Assembly: GCA_000526435.1 (NCBI GenBank)
Contig: JAGB01000001.1
Coordinates: forward strand, 62,001-126,000
Length of the DNA stretch: 64,000 nt
Direction of reading: 5' to 3'
DNA from: Caldicoprobacter oshimai DSM 21659
Lineage (GTDB): Bacteria; Bacillota; Clostridia; Caldicoprobacterales; Caldicoprobacteraceae
The notes beneath the pieces are model-generated. The model did no database searches. It was not told the origin of the DNA and saw only the letters and a list, made by a program, of their open reading frames with translations. This document shows positions 52,814 through 61,937 of the stretch, in pieces. Position 1 is the stretch's first letter; each line of letters starts with the position of its first letter. The translations under genes and the position numbers were made by a program.

Positions 52814-53650
52814 ATGGAACTGTGGTACACTGAAAAGCAAACCCCCAATGTTGGAATTACATGTAAAACTATAAGCACGCTGGTGGTAGAAAAGACCAAC
52901 TATCAAGAACTGGCCATCATAGATACAGTACAGTACGGGCGAATGCTGGTGCTGAACGGCATGGTTCAGACGACAGTGAAGGATGAGTTTGTGTACCATG
53001 AGATGATCACCCACATACCCCTGTTCACTCACCCCAATCCCAAGACGGTGGCTGTCATCGGAGGAGGAGACGGTGGAACGGTACGCGAGGCGCTCAAGCA
53101 CCCTTCGGTTGAAAAAGTATACCTGGTTGAAATCGATGAGAGGGTGGTTGAAAACAGCAAAAGGTACCTCCCGGAGATCAGCTGTGGTCTATCTGATCCA
53201 AGGTGCGAGGTGCTGTTCCAAGACGGAATTGAGTTTATAGCACAGCACGAAAATTCCTTTGACGTTGTGCTGGTGGATTCGACTGAACCCATTGGGCCAG
53301 CTACTGGATTGTTTTCTAAAGATTTTTATTCATCGATATACAGGGCCTTGAAGGAAGATGGACTTTTTGTGGCCCAAACCGAGTCCCCATTTTTCAACGC
53401 CGAACTTATTCGCAGCGTGTATGCCAGCATAAAGCAGATCTTCCCAGTAACACGTCTTTACCTGGCTTCCATTCCCACTTATCCCAGCGGGCTGTGGAGC
53501 TTTACCCTTGGCTCAAAACGGTATGACCCCTTAGAGGTGGATGAAGAGAAAATTTTGGAAATTGACACCAAGTATTATTCTCCTGAAATCCATAAATCGG
53601 TCTTCAAGCTACCGCGCTTTGTCAAAAATCTGTTAGAAAGCTGTGAATGA
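52814..53650 (+). CDS. speE: Spermidine synthase (polyamine aminopropyltransferase)
   Basis: The 278-residue product has [16 protein letters not shown], the substrate region [37 protein letters not shown] and [23 protein letters not shown]. It transfers an aminopropyl group from decarboxylated AdoMet to putrescine or a related polyamine. It is followed by speB; no speD or speA is seen in the window. Confidence 0.95.
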   Translation: MELWYTEKQTPNVGITCKTISTLVVEKTNYQELAIIDTVQYGRMLVLNGMVQTTVKDEFVYHEMITHIPLFTHPNPKTVAVIGGGDGGTVREALKHPSVEKVYLVEIDERVVENSKRYLPEISCGLSDPRCEVLFQDGIEFIAQHENSFDVVLVDSTEPIGPATGLFSKDFYSSIYRALKEDGLFVAQTESPFFNAELIRSVYASIKQIFPVTRLYLASIPTYPSGLWSFTLGSKRYDPLEVDEEKILEIDTKYYSPEIHKSVFKLPRFVKNLLESCE

Positions 53651-53738
53651 TTTTTCCAGGATTGACATAAGCGTTTATCATCGTTATCATTTTAAGAGGC
53701 ATTGACTTCGTTTGCGTTATGGAAAGGAAATGGTACAG

Positions 53739-54596
53739 ATGCTAAAGGAGTACAGGTCGAGCAATCGGTTCATGGGCAGCAGAGAATGCTATGATGAGAG
53801 CGATGTGATAATGGTGGGGGCACCCATGGACTATAGCGTCAGCTATAGGCCGGGTGCCCGGTTTGCCCCCCAGAAGATCAGAGAGGTCTCATATGCCATT
53901 GAAGAGTACAGCCCGTACGTGGACAGGGACCTCTCGGAAGTAAGATTTTTTGATGTAGGGGACCTGGAGCTTCCCATGGGAAATATCGTATCCAGCCTGG
54001 AAATTATCCAGCAAGCTGCCCGTGAGGTACTGGAAGATGGTAAAAAGCCCATATTTCTGGGTGGCGACCACCTCATCACTTATCCGGTGGTCAAGGAGGT
54101 TTACGAAAAATATGGAGACCAGCTCAGGCTTCTGCATTTCGATGCTCATGCCGATTTGAGGGAAGAGTATCTGGGTGAGAGAAACTCTCACGCCTCGGTG
54201 ATCAGGCTGTGCAGCCAATTCCTTCCATCAAAGAACATATTTCAATTTGGCATTCGCTCTGGAACGCGCGAAGAATTCAAGTGGGCAGGGGAAAACCTCA
54301 ATTTTTATCCATTTGAGGTTTTGCAACCCTTGAAAGAGGTTATAGATGTATTAAAGCCTTATCCCGTATATATTACGCTGGACATAGATGTTGTGGACCC
54401 TGCGTATGCCTGTGGTACAGGTACCCCCGAACCCGGGGGATGTATGCCCCATGAAATCTTTCAGGCGTTTAGAGCGATGAAGGGCTTAAACATCGTTGGT
54501 ATGGATCTGGTGGAGGTAAATCCGGTATACGACACAGCAGGTGTAACCTCCATATTGGCTGCAAAGATAATACGAGAGGCTATGCTGATAATTTAA
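53739..54596 (+). CDS. speB: Agmatinase
   Basis: The 285-residue ureohydrolase has the metal-binding motifs GGDHLITYP, DAHADLREEY and TLDIDVVDPAYACGTGTPEPGG with the Asp and His ligands intact. It hydrolyses agmatine to putrescine and urea. ATG 53739 has GGA ten bases upstream (AAAGGA); ATG 53730 and TTG 53712 are in frame. The speE-speB pair indicates the arginine route to polyamines. Confidence 0.93.
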   Translation: MLKEYRSSNRFMGSRECYDESDVIMVGAPMDYSVSYRPGARFAPQKIREVSYAIEEYSPYVDRDLSEVRFFDVGDLELPMGNIVSSLEIIQQAAREVLEDGKKPIFLGGDHLITYPVVKEVYEKYGDQLRLLHFDAHADLREEYLGERNSHASVIRLCSQFLPSKNIFQFGIRSGTREEFKWAGENLNFYPFEVLQPLKEVIDVLKPYPVYITLDIDVVDPAYACGTGTPEPGGCMPHEIFQAFRAMKGLNIVGMDLVEVNPVYDTAGVTSILAAKIIREAMLII

Positions 54597-54715
54597 AAAT
54601 TTAAATAAAAAATTTTTTAGAAAAAAGAAGGAAAAAGGATATTGATGTAGAATTAAAAGAAGTTGGGTCAGGAGTTTTATTTTTTAAAATTTTAAAACGA
54701 TCTGGAGGGTGTTGG

Positions 54716-56266
54716 ATGAGTACATACGACAAAATAAGGCTTATGCAGGAACGAAAGCTGGCCATCCGTCAGGGCGGTGGCCCAGAGAGGATTCAAAAGC
54801 AGCACGAGAGCGGCAAACTGACTGCTCGCGAGAGGATTGAACGGCTGGTAGATCCAGGTAGTTTTGTCGAGATCGATGCGTTTGTGGAGCATCGCTCGGT
54901 GGAGTTTGGCCTGGATAAGATGAAGATGCCTGCCGATGGAGTGGTGACAGGCTATGCCACCATCGATGGTAGGCCCGTATATTTGTATTCTCAGGACTTT
55001 ACCGTGATGGGCGGTTCGCTGGGCGAGATGCACGCCAAGAAGATCACCAAGATAATGGACATGGCCATGAAAACGGGCTGTCCCATCATATGCATCAACG
55101 ATTCGGGTGGGGCAAGGATCCAGGAAGGCATAGACGCCTTAAGCGGCTATGGCGAGATCTTTTTCCGCAATACCATGGCCTCTGGCGTCGTTCCGCAGAT
55201 CTCGGTGATAGTTGGGCCGTGTGCCGGTGGGGCGGTCTATTCTCCAGCGCTTACTGACTTTGTGTTCATGGTGGATAAGATAAGCAAGATGTTTATAACG
55301 GGTCCGCAGGTGGTTGAGGCGGCAACGGGCGAAAAGGTGACGGCAGAGGACTTGGGCGGTGCTTTGACCCATAACAAGATGAGCGGCGTTGCCCACTTCA
55401 TAAGCGCTACCGAGGATGAGTGCTTTGCCGCGGTGAGGAAGCTTTTGAGCTATCTGCCCCTCAATAACATGGAGGACCCGCCGCTTTACGAGTGCCAGGA
55501 CGATCCTAACAGGCTGGCACCAGAGCTTAACAACATCATTCCTGACAATCCCAACAAGGCTTATGATGTAAAGGATGTTATAAGGCAGGTTGTGGACTAC
55601 GGCGATTTCTTTGAGGTTCAACCGCTTTATGCTCCCAACATCGTGGTTGGGTTTGCGCGGCTTAATGGCAGATCGGTGGGAATCGTGGCCAATCAACCCA
55701 ATCAATTGGCCGGATGCTTGGATGTCAATGCATCCGATAAAGCCGCCCGATTCGTACGCTTCTGTGATGCCTTCAACATTCCAATCATAACCTTCACTGA
55801 TGTTCCGGGGTATTTGCCCGGGGTGGAGCAGGAGCACGGCGGCATCATACGCCACGGCGCAAAGCTGCTGTACGCATATTCGGAGGCAACCGTTCCAAAG
55901 ATCAATGTGATCTTGCGCAAGGCATATGGTGGCGCGTATATAGCCATGAGCAGTAAGCATCTAGGGGCCGACATCGTAATGGCATGGCCTACGGCCGAGA
56001 TTGCCGTAATGGGACCTGAAGGTGCTGCCAACATCATATTCAAGAAAGAAATCGAGAATTCAGCTGATCCCATTGAGATGAGGCAACAAAAGATCGAAGA
56101 GTATCGCAACCGCTTTGCTAATCCTTACGTGGCTGCTGCTCGCGGCTATGTCGATGACATTATCGAGCCCGAGGCTACAAGGCCAAGGCTAATTAGCGCT
56201 CTCCAGATGTTGGAAGGCAAGCGCGAAAATAGGCCACCTAAGAAGCATGGCAATATGCCCGTGTGA
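54716..56266 (+). CDS. mmdA: Methylmalonyl-CoA decarboxylase alpha / 12S carboxyltransferase subunit
   Basis: The 516-residue product is an acyl-CoA carboxyltransferase of the PccB/MmdA family: [25 protein letters not shown], the oxyanion motif [40 protein letters not shown] and [17 protein letters not shown]. It transfers carboxyl groups between biotin and acyl-CoA. Adjacent gamma, biotin carrier and beta subunits suggest a sodium-pumping decarboxylase; a transcarboxylase role is another option. GGAGGG lies seven bases before the ATG. Confidence 0.9.
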   Translation: MSTYDKIRLMQERKLAIRQGGGPERIQKQHESGKLTARERIERLVDPGSFVEIDAFVEHRSVEFGLDKMKMPADGVVTGYATIDGRPVYLYSQDFTVMGGSLGEMHAKKITKIMDMAMKTGCPIICINDSGGARIQEGIDALSGYGEIFFRNTMASGVVPQISVIVGPCAGGAVYSPALTDFVFMVDKISKMFITGPQVVEAATGEKVTAEDLGGALTHNKMSGVAHFISATEDECFAAVRKLLSYLPLNNMEDPPLYECQDDPNRLAPELNNIIPDNPNKAYDVKDVIRQVVDYGDFFEVQPLYAPNIVVGFARLNGRSVGIVANQPNQLAGCLDVNASDKAARFVRFCDAFNIPIITFTDVPGYLPGVEQEHGGIIRHGAKLLYAYSEATVPKINVILRKAYGGAYIAMSSKHLGADIVMAWPTAEIAVMGPEGAANIIFKKEIENSADPIEMRQQKIEEYRNRFANPYVAAARGYVDDIIEPEATRPRLISALQMLEGKRENRPPKKHGNMPV

Positions 56267-56291
56267 TTAGAGGGAAATGAGGTGGATAAAA

Positions 56292-56669
56292 TTGTTGGGT
56301 ATCATTTGGGATAGTCTAAAGGTAATGGTTCTCGGCATGGGGACCGTATTCGTAGCTTTAATCGGTTTGGTGTTCATATTGAAAGGGATGCACAGGCTTA
56401 CCGATAGGAGCGCGAAAGCGCAAAGGACAGCTGAAGCTGACCAAACTTTAAAAGCTGTCGAGAAGAGCGATGCGGTTGATAGCGTTGTTCAATTTCAAGG
56501 TCAGGATGAAGAGGATGAGGAGCTGGTGGCAGTTATAGCTGCTGCCGTTGCAGCTTCCCTTCATCGTTCAACCCATGACATCGTTGTTAGGTCCATAAGG
56601 CGAGTTCCTGCCATAACGCCCGTATGGAACAGGATCGGCCGTCAAGAACAAATAGCAAGCAGGTTATAA
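56292..56669 (+). CDS. OadG family sodium pump gamma subunit
   Basis: The 125-residue product has one membrane helix (VMVLGMGTVFVALIGLVFILKGMHRL) and a variable acidic linker, then VAVIAAAVAASLHRST, typical of the gamma subunits of sodium-pump decarboxylases. It links carboxyltransferase to the membrane subunit. TTG 56292 has GAGGTGG six bases upstream; ATG 56277 is in frame but its only AGAGGG site is two bases away. Confidence 0.83.
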   Translation: MLGIIWDSLKVMVLGMGTVFVALIGLVFILKGMHRLTDRSAKAQRTAEADQTLKAVEKSDAVDSVVQFQGQDEEDEELVAVIAAAVAASLHRSTHDIVVRSIRRVPAITPVWNRIGRQEQIASRL

Positions 56670-56699
56670 AAAAATAATCATTTTAAGGAGGAAGTAGGT

Positions 56700-57131
56700 A
56701 TGAGGAAATTCATCATAACTGTTAACGGAAAATCCTATGAGGTTGAAGTGGAAGAGTTGTCAACTCAAACGGCAAGTGCTGTTACGCAGCCCACGCCTGT
56801 AGTAATGGCTGCACAGACATCTCAACCCGCTGCTCAGCCGGCGTCTCAAGCTGCTGCAGCACCTAAGCAAGAAAAGGCTGCCGAGCAAAAGCAAGCTTCG
56901 CAGCCCATACCCAGCGGGGCTGAGCTGGTAAAGGCGCCCATGCCCGGCACAATACTAGATGTAAAGGTGAATGTTGGAGACGAGGTAAAGAGGGGACAGG
57001 TATTGTTGATACTTGAAGCTATGAAGATGGAGAACGAGATCATGGCGCCCAGAGATGGCAAGGTTGTTTCCATCCAGGTGAGCAAGGGAGCATCGGTAAA
57101 TACGGATGACGTGTTGGTAGCTTTGCAGTAA
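56700..57131 (+). CDS. Biotin carboxyl carrier subunit
   Basis: The 143-residue product has an N-terminal domain (KFIITVNGKSYEVEVEE), an Ala/Gln/Pro-rich flexible linker (residues 30-70) and a biotinyl domain with the target Lys in EAMKMENEI near residue 108. The linker lets biotin move between the carboxyltransferase and the membrane subunit. GGAGG lies upstream of the ATG. Confidence 0.95.
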   Translation: MRKFIITVNGKSYEVEVEELSTQTASAVTQPTPVVMAAQTSQPAAQPASQAAAAPKQEKAAEQKQASQPIPSGAELVKAPMPGTILDVKVNVGDEVKRGQVLLILEAMKMENEIMAPRDGKVVSIQVSKGASVNTDDVLVALQ

Positions 57132-57154
57132 TATACGTAGTAGGAGGTGAAGTA

Positions 57155-58324
57155 ATGGGGAAACCATTGGGAGATGTAATACTGGATTTCCTTCGAGAGT
57201 CGGGCTTTGCTGCCATAACATGGCAGCAAGCCTTGATGTTAGGCATATCTTGGTTGCTGATTTTCCTGGCTATAAAGAAAAAATATGAGCCTTTATTGCT
57301 CTTGCCAATAGCCTTTGGTATGATGCTTGCCAATTTGCCGTTGGCGGGGTTGACTGCAGAACCCAAATATGAAATGGTAAACGGCGAAATGAAGCTAAAA
57401 GAGGTTGGAGGGCTCCTGCACTATCTTTATCAGGGTGTTAAATTGGGCGTATATCCTCCACTCATATTCTTAGGCATTGGGGCTATGACCGATTTTGGCC
57501 CGCTCATCGCCAACCCCAGCAGCTTGCTGTTGGGAGCTGCTGCCCAGCTGGGAATATTTGCAGCTTTTTTCCTGGCCAGGCTACTGGGATTTGACCCCAA
57601 AGCTGCTGCTTCAATCGGCATAATTGGCGGGGCAGATGGCCCTACCGCCATATACCTTACTACCAAGTTAAAGCCTGAGCTTTTAGGGCCGGTTGCTATT
57701 GCTGCCTATTCCTATATGGCCTTGATACCTATGATTCAGCCGCCCATTATGCGGGCGCTTACCACAAGGAAGGAGCGCCAGGTGGTGATGAAGCAGCTGA
57801 GGCCAGTATCCAAGCTGGAGAAGATTCTGTTCCCTATCGTGGTTACGGTGGTAGGGTCGCTGTTGGTCCCCTCCTCGGCTTCTCTGCTGGGAATGCTCAT
57901 GCTGGGCAACCTATTCAGGGAAAGCCTTGTGGTGGATCGCCTCAGTAAGACGGCGCAGAACGAGCTCATCAACATAATTACCATATTCATTGGCGTTACG
58001 GTGGGATCCACGGCAACGGCAGAAAGGTTTATATCTCCCGATACCCTCAAGATTATTGCCCTGGGGCTTGTAGCCTTTGCTTTTAGCACTGTAGGAGGCG
58101 TATTGTTTGGAAAGATTATGTACTGGGCAACTGGTGGTAAGGTCAATCCTTTGATAGGGTCTGCGGGGGTATCGGCGGTGCCCATGGCAGCCCGCGTTTC
58201 ACAAATAGAAGGTCAGAGGGAGAATCCATCCAACTTCCTTTTGATGCATGCCATGGGGCCCAACGTGGCCGGCGTTATAGGTTCGGCCATTGCGGCAGGA
58301 GTGCTTCTTAACCTGTTTGGTTAA
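57155..58324 (+). CDS. oadB: Sodium ion-translocating decarboxylase beta subunit
   Basis: The 389-residue polytopic protein has about nine membrane segments and signature motifs LIFLGIGAMTDFGPLIANP, IGIIGGADGPTAIYLTTKL (with the Asp of the conserved cation site), SSASLLGMLMLGNL and NPLIGSAGVSAVPMAARV. It decarboxylates carboxybiotin and drives sodium export. AGGAGGTG lies seven bases before the ATG. Confidence 0.95.
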   Translation: MGKPLGDVILDFLRESGFAAITWQQALMLGISWLLIFLAIKKKYEPLLLLPIAFGMMLANLPLAGLTAEPKYEMVNGEMKLKEVGGLLHYLYQGVKLGVYPPLIFLGIGAMTDFGPLIANPSSLLLGAAAQLGIFAAFFLARLLGFDPKAAASIGIIGGADGPTAIYLTTKLKPELLGPVAIAAYSYMALIPMIQPPIMRALTTRKERQVVMKQLRPVSKLEKILFPIVVTVVGSLLVPSSASLLGMLMLGNLFRESLVVDRLSKTAQNELINIITIFIGVTVGSTATAERFISPDTLKIIALGLVAFAFSTVGGVLFGKIMYWATGGKVNPLIGSAGVSAVPMAARVSQIEGQRENPSNFLLMHAMGPNVAGVIGSAIAAGVLLNLFG

Positions 58325-58356
58325 TAGTATAAACTTTTGAATAGGAGGCTATTCAT

Positions 58357-59754
58357 ATGGCAAAAGTTAGGATAACCGAAACTGCTTTGAGGGATGCGCA
58401 TCAGTCTTTAATTGCAACCCGAATGAGTACTGACGAAATGTTGCCTATAGTAGAGCTGATGGATGAAGTAGGATATTACTCTTTGGAGATGTGGGGCGGA
58501 GCCACCTTTGATGCCTGCTTGAGGTTTTTAAACGAAGACCCATGGGAGAGGCTACGCAGGATACGAAAGATAGTGAAGAAGACCAAGCTGCAGATGTTGC
58601 TTAGAGGACAGAACCTGCTGGGATACAAGCATTATCCCGACGATGTAGTTAAGGAATTTGTCAAAAGAGCGGTGGGCAACGGTATCGATATCATTCGAAT
58701 ATTCGACGCATTGAACGACGTTAGGAACCTTGAAACGGCAATTCGTGCTACAATCGATGAGGGTGCCCACGCACAAGCTACCGTCGTCTATACCATAAGC
58801 CCTATACACGATATACAGCACTATATCGATACCGCCAAGACGCTGGAGCAGATGGGTGCCCATTCCCTGTGCATAAAGGATATGGCAGGGCTTCTGACGC
58901 CTTACACAGCATATGAACTGGTTAAAGAGCTTAAAAAGGTCATAAAGATACCCATTCAGGTCCACTCCCATTACACCAGCGGTTTGGCGTCCATGACTTA
59001 CCTAAAAGCCATAGAGGCCGGGGCCGACGTGGTGGACTGTGCCATTTCTCCCATGGCCCTTGGCACTTCTCAGCCTGCTACTGAGCCTTTGGTGGCAGCC
59101 CTTAAGGATACGCCGTACGATACCGGGCTGGACCTTGAACTGCTCAGCAAGATAGCCGACTACTTTAGGCCTTTGCGCGAGAAATACCTGAGCAGTGGTT
59201 TGCTCAATCCAAAGGTATTGTCGGTAGACGTAAATACCTTGCGCTATCAGGTGCCCGGCGGGATGCTTTCCAACCTGGTATCTCAGCTCAAACAACAAAA
59301 CAGGCTGGATAAGTATGAAGAGGTGCTCAAAGAGGTACCAAGGGTACGTGAGGATTTGGGCTATCCGCCGCTGGTAACTCCGACCAGCCAGATGGTGGGA
59401 ACACAGGCGGTGCTCAACGTTATAACGGGTGAGCGTTATAAGATGGTGCCTGCCGAGGTAAGAGCATATGTAAGAGGCGAATATGGCAGGCCTCCAGGGG
59501 AGATCAAAGAAGAGGTTCGCAAGAAGATCATAGGGGACGAAAAGCCCATCACCTATCGTCCAGCAGAGGCTCTTGAGCCGGCGCTTGACAAGTATCGTGA
59601 AGAGATAAAGGCCTATATGGAGCAGGAAGAAGACGTTCTAACTTACGCTCTGTTCCCGCAGGTGGCCATGAACTTCTTTAAGTACCGCCAGGCTCAGAAG
59701 TATAACATTGACAGCACGTTGCTGGACGAGGAAAATAAAGTGCATCCCGTTTAA
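58357..59754 (+). CDS. Oxaloacetate decarboxylase alpha / 5S transcarboxylase subunit
   Basis: The 465-residue HMGL-type carboxyltransferase has ITETALRDAHQSLIATRM with the metal-binding Asp, EMWGGATFDACLRFLNEDPWERLR, CIKDMAGLLTPY with the catalytic Lys, and the metal-binding HSHYTSGLA. There is no attached biotinyl domain, so it uses the separate carrier. With the 12S subunit it would allow carboxyl transfer between oxaloacetate/pyruvate and acyl-CoA. A strong terminator follows. Confidence 0.92.
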   Translation: MAKVRITETALRDAHQSLIATRMSTDEMLPIVELMDEVGYYSLEMWGGATFDACLRFLNEDPWERLRRIRKIVKKTKLQMLLRGQNLLGYKHYPDDVVKEFVKRAVGNGIDIIRIFDALNDVRNLETAIRATIDEGAHAQATVVYTISPIHDIQHYIDTAKTLEQMGAHSLCIKDMAGLLTPYTAYELVKELKKVIKIPIQVHSHYTSGLASMTYLKAIEAGADVVDCAISPMALGTSQPATEPLVAALKDTPYDTGLDLELLSKIADYFRPLREKYLSSGLLNPKVLSVDVNTLRYQVPGGMLSNLVSQLKQQNRLDKYEEVLKEVPRVREDLGYPPLVTPTSQMVGTQAVLNVITGERYKMVPAEVRAYVRGEYGRPPGEIKEEVRKKIIGDEKPITYRPAEALEPALDKYREEIKAYMEQEEDVLTYALFPQVAMNFFKYRQAQKYNIDSTLLDEENKVHPV

Positions 59755-59789
59755 TTGAAGTGAACCTAGAACGAAGGTGGGTTGGAGAG

Positions 59790-59843
59790 GGTGGTGAGCA
59801 GGCGAGGCAAAGGCCTGTGGCTTGCTCATCACCTTTTCGTTTT
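59790..59843 (+). terminator. Rho-independent terminator of the decarboxylase cluster
   Basis: A 14-bp stem (59790-59803 with 59820-59833, two G-T pairs) is followed by TTTTCGTTTT. It separates the + strand cluster from the convergent minus-strand gene at 59914. Confidence 0.9.
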
Positions 59844-59913
59844 ACTTCCCGTGCTTTGCTTCTTAAATTTGTAAAACCAGTTTTGTTTATGGTATTCCAT
59901 GTGTGGTTTGTAT

Positions 59914-60558
59914 TTAGCATTTGTGATGAAGATATATGACGTTAGGGCAGTTGCTGGTATACCTTAATACTTTCACACGGCTGCCGGGTTTTATCCTTTT
60001 TCCGCATTTGAGGCATGTGTAATTTCGTTTATAAAGGATGTCTTCGCTTATCTCCACATTGAGGTGGCCATATTTTTTCCAGCTTTTCCAGCCGGTCTTA
60101 CACAGCAGGTGGCGTCTGTCGTAATCGGCGTACACCCAACGCAGTATCCTGTGAAAGTGCAGGGGATACCGGGTGTACTTTACGTACTGGACGGGCAGGC
60201 CAAGGCTTAAGGCGTATTCCTGAAAGGTGTTTTCTATTGCGCTCTGCAGAGGATCTTTGATCTTTGTGCTGTTTATGTTAAATCCCTCCTGCTTCAGCTT
60301 ATGCCTTACCGTTTCAAACATGTATCCCTGGCAGATCTGTATCTCCTCGCGCTTGCTCACGTTTAGCTTTGATATGAGCGAATATACTATCTCCTCGCAT
60401 TTGTCTATGTATGCCTTTTTTTCAAAGGCGCCTTCATAATAAGATTCAACGGGAATGAAGTCAAAGACGAATTCCTTGGTCTCTACCCGCATGGCGCCAA
60501 TGCAGGTACCTCCTATCAGGCTTCCGCTCCCAGCGTCGTCGATTTGTACCAAACACAT
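59914..60558 (-). CDS. Uncharacterised zinc-ribbon protein, RNase H-like N-terminus
   Basis: This is the only minus-strand gene in the window. The 214-residue product opens with MCLVQIDDAGSGSLIGGTCIGAMRVET, a glycine-rich strand-turn-strand with acidic residues that resembles the start of RNase H-like folds. The C-terminus has CLKCGKRIKPGSR and a final HHKC, a probable zinc site. I do not recognise the family by name. AAGGAG lies three to four bases before the ATG. It converges on the decarboxylase cluster and has no operon partner. Confidence 0.7.
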   Translation of the reverse strand: MCLVQIDDAGSGSLIGGTCIGAMRVETKEFVFDFIPVESYYEGAFEKKAYIDKCEEIVYSLISKLNVSKREEIQICQGYMFETVRHKLKQEGFNINSTKIKDPLQSAIENTFQEYALSLGLPVQYVKYTRYPLHFHRILRWVYADYDRRHLLCKTGWKSWKKYGHLNVEISEDILYKRNYTCLKCGKRIKPGSRVKVLRYTSNCPNVIYLHHKC

Positions 60559-60685
60559 CCACTCCTTGGCGTTTTATATTTAACAATATTGAAATTTTCC
60601 CTCTGCCTACTTTCCTTAAAATTGTTCTGAGTTTTGTACGTTGGCCATCACCTGAAGATATTTTACTCTATTTTTAGCAATTCAT

Positions 60686-60717
60686 CTCCATTTTATAGTA
60701 GAAGATGGAGTCTTTTT
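60686..60717 (+). terminator. Orphan terminator-like hairpin, + strand
   Basis: CTCCATTTT (60686-60694) pairs with AAGATGGAG (60702-60710), one T-G pair, and is followed by TCTTTTT. No + strand gene lies upstream for over 900 bases, so what it ends is unclear. The surrounding 303-base gap (60559-60861) otherwise holds the surE promoter and no supportable gene. Confidence 0.5.
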
Positions 60718-60795
60718 GCGCATGCTCCGATAAAATCGTGTAAATGCTCGGGGATGATAGTAAAATACTAAGGGGAAGCTCAGAAACAAAGCGTG

Positions 60796-60825
60796 TTGAG
60801 CGGTGCCTGCATTTGGTGGTATAAT
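60796..60825 (+). promoter_or_regulatory. Sigma-A promoter of surE
   Basis: TTGAGC (60796-60801), 18 bases, TATAAT (60820-60825), with TGG before the -10 (extended -10). It is 37 bases before the surE start. Confidence 0.7.
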
Positions 60826-60861
60826 AGTGTAGACAAAACAGGATGTAGAAGGAGATGAGAT

Positions 60862-61632
60862 ATGAGGATACTGGTGTGCAACGATGACGGTATTTCTTCG
60901 AAAGGGATTATTCAGCTGGCACAAAGCATGAGCAGGATTGGGGAAGTGGTGGTAGCCGCTCCCGATGAAGAGAGGAGTGCGACAGGCCATGCTATAACGC
61001 TACATAAGCCCCTCAGGATAGAGCCGGTAAAGCTTCCTGATGTGGATGTTGAGGCTTATTCTGTCAACGGTACCCCGGCTGACTGCGTAAAAATCGGGGT
61101 GGATGTCATTATGAAGCGAAAAGTAGACTTGGTCATATCTGGCATCAACAGAGGACCCAACCTGGGTACCGACGTCATCTATTCGGGTACTGTGTCGGCA
61201 GCCATTGAAGGATGTATCCTTGGCATCCCGTCGGTTGCCATATCGCTGGTATCGTACGAATCCAACGACTTTTCGTATGCCGGTGAGGTAGCGGTTGAGG
61301 TAACCCAAAAGCTGCTTCAACACGGATTGCCCAGGGGGGCTTTGCTCAACGTAAACGTGCCGGCGGTGCCAAAAGAGGAGATAAAGGGGATAAAGGTTGT
61401 GCGGCTGGGCATACGGCGATATGCGGAGACATATATCAAGCGACTGGATCCGCGAGGCAAGCCGTATTACTGGCTTACGGGCGAGGCTATAGAAACTTCT
61501 CAGGAAGATATGCAGCTGGATACCGATATAGCTGCTGTAAGTCAGAATTATATTGCGATTACGCCAATTCACCTGGATTTGACGCTGTATCCTTTTATGG
61601 ACGCAGTGGCAAGCTGGTTTAAAGGGCAATGA
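60862..61632 (+). CDS. surE: 5'-nucleotidase SurE
   Basis: The 256-residue metal-dependent phosphatase starts MRILVCNDDGISSKGI with the metal-binding NDD, has APDEERSATGHAITLHKPL, VNGTPADCVKIG and SGINRGPNLGTDVIYSGTVSAAIEG. It removes phosphate from nucleoside monophosphates and helps survival in stationary phase in Escherichia. AGAAGGAG lies seven bases upstream of the ATG. Confidence 0.96.
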   Translation: MRILVCNDDGISSKGIIQLAQSMSRIGEVVVAAPDEERSATGHAITLHKPLRIEPVKLPDVDVEAYSVNGTPADCVKIGVDVIMKRKVDLVISGINRGPNLGTDVIYSGTVSAAIEGCILGIPSVAISLVSYESNDFSYAGEVAVEVTQKLLQHGLPRGALLNVNVPAVPKEEIKGIKVVRLGIRRYAETYIKRLDPRGKPYYWLTGEAIETSQEDMQLDTDIAAVSQNYIAITPIHLDLTLYPFMDAVASWFKGQ

Positions 61633-61664
61633 TTGAAGAATTTAAAAGGAAGGTGGGACGTTTG

Positions 61665-61856
61665 ATGGAAAATGAGAGCATGCCATCCCATGCCGTAAGG
61701 GCGGTTTTGGACATAAAGAATTTTCCTGACCTCTATAAGATAGTGGATTTTTTAAACAAAAATCTAAAGGACAGGGGCCTTATTTTCGGGCTCAGCCAAA
61801 AGGATGAGGAAACCATGCGCATATCTATATATGAAGTTGGCAATATGAATAAATAA
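61665..61856 (+). CDS. DUF4264 (YpmA-like) small protein
   Basis: The 63-residue product has the DUF4264 pattern VLDIKNFPDLYKIVDFLNKNLKDRGLIFGLSQ. The function is unknown. ATG 61665 has AAGGTGG eight bases upstream; ATG 61629 is in frame and overlaps the surE stop, which would add 12 residues that the family lacks. Confidence 0.78.
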   Translation: MENESMPSHAVRAVLDIKNFPDLYKIVDFLNKNLKDRGLIFGLSQKDEETMRISIYEVGNMNK

Positions 61857-61866
61857 AGTCTTAAAC

Positions 61867-61894
61867 TTGCAAATTGAAGATAATGTGTTAAAAT
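61867..61894 (+). promoter_or_regulatory. Possible sigma-A promoter of the RpiR-type regulator
   Basis: TTGCAA (61867-61872) and TAAAAT (61889-61894) are 16 bases apart. The spacing is one short of optimal; the -10 matches TATAAT at five positions. Confidence 0.4.
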
Positions 61895-61937
61895 ATCTTT
61901 ATAGGCATCCAAGGAACCATGTTTGAGGAGGATATTA

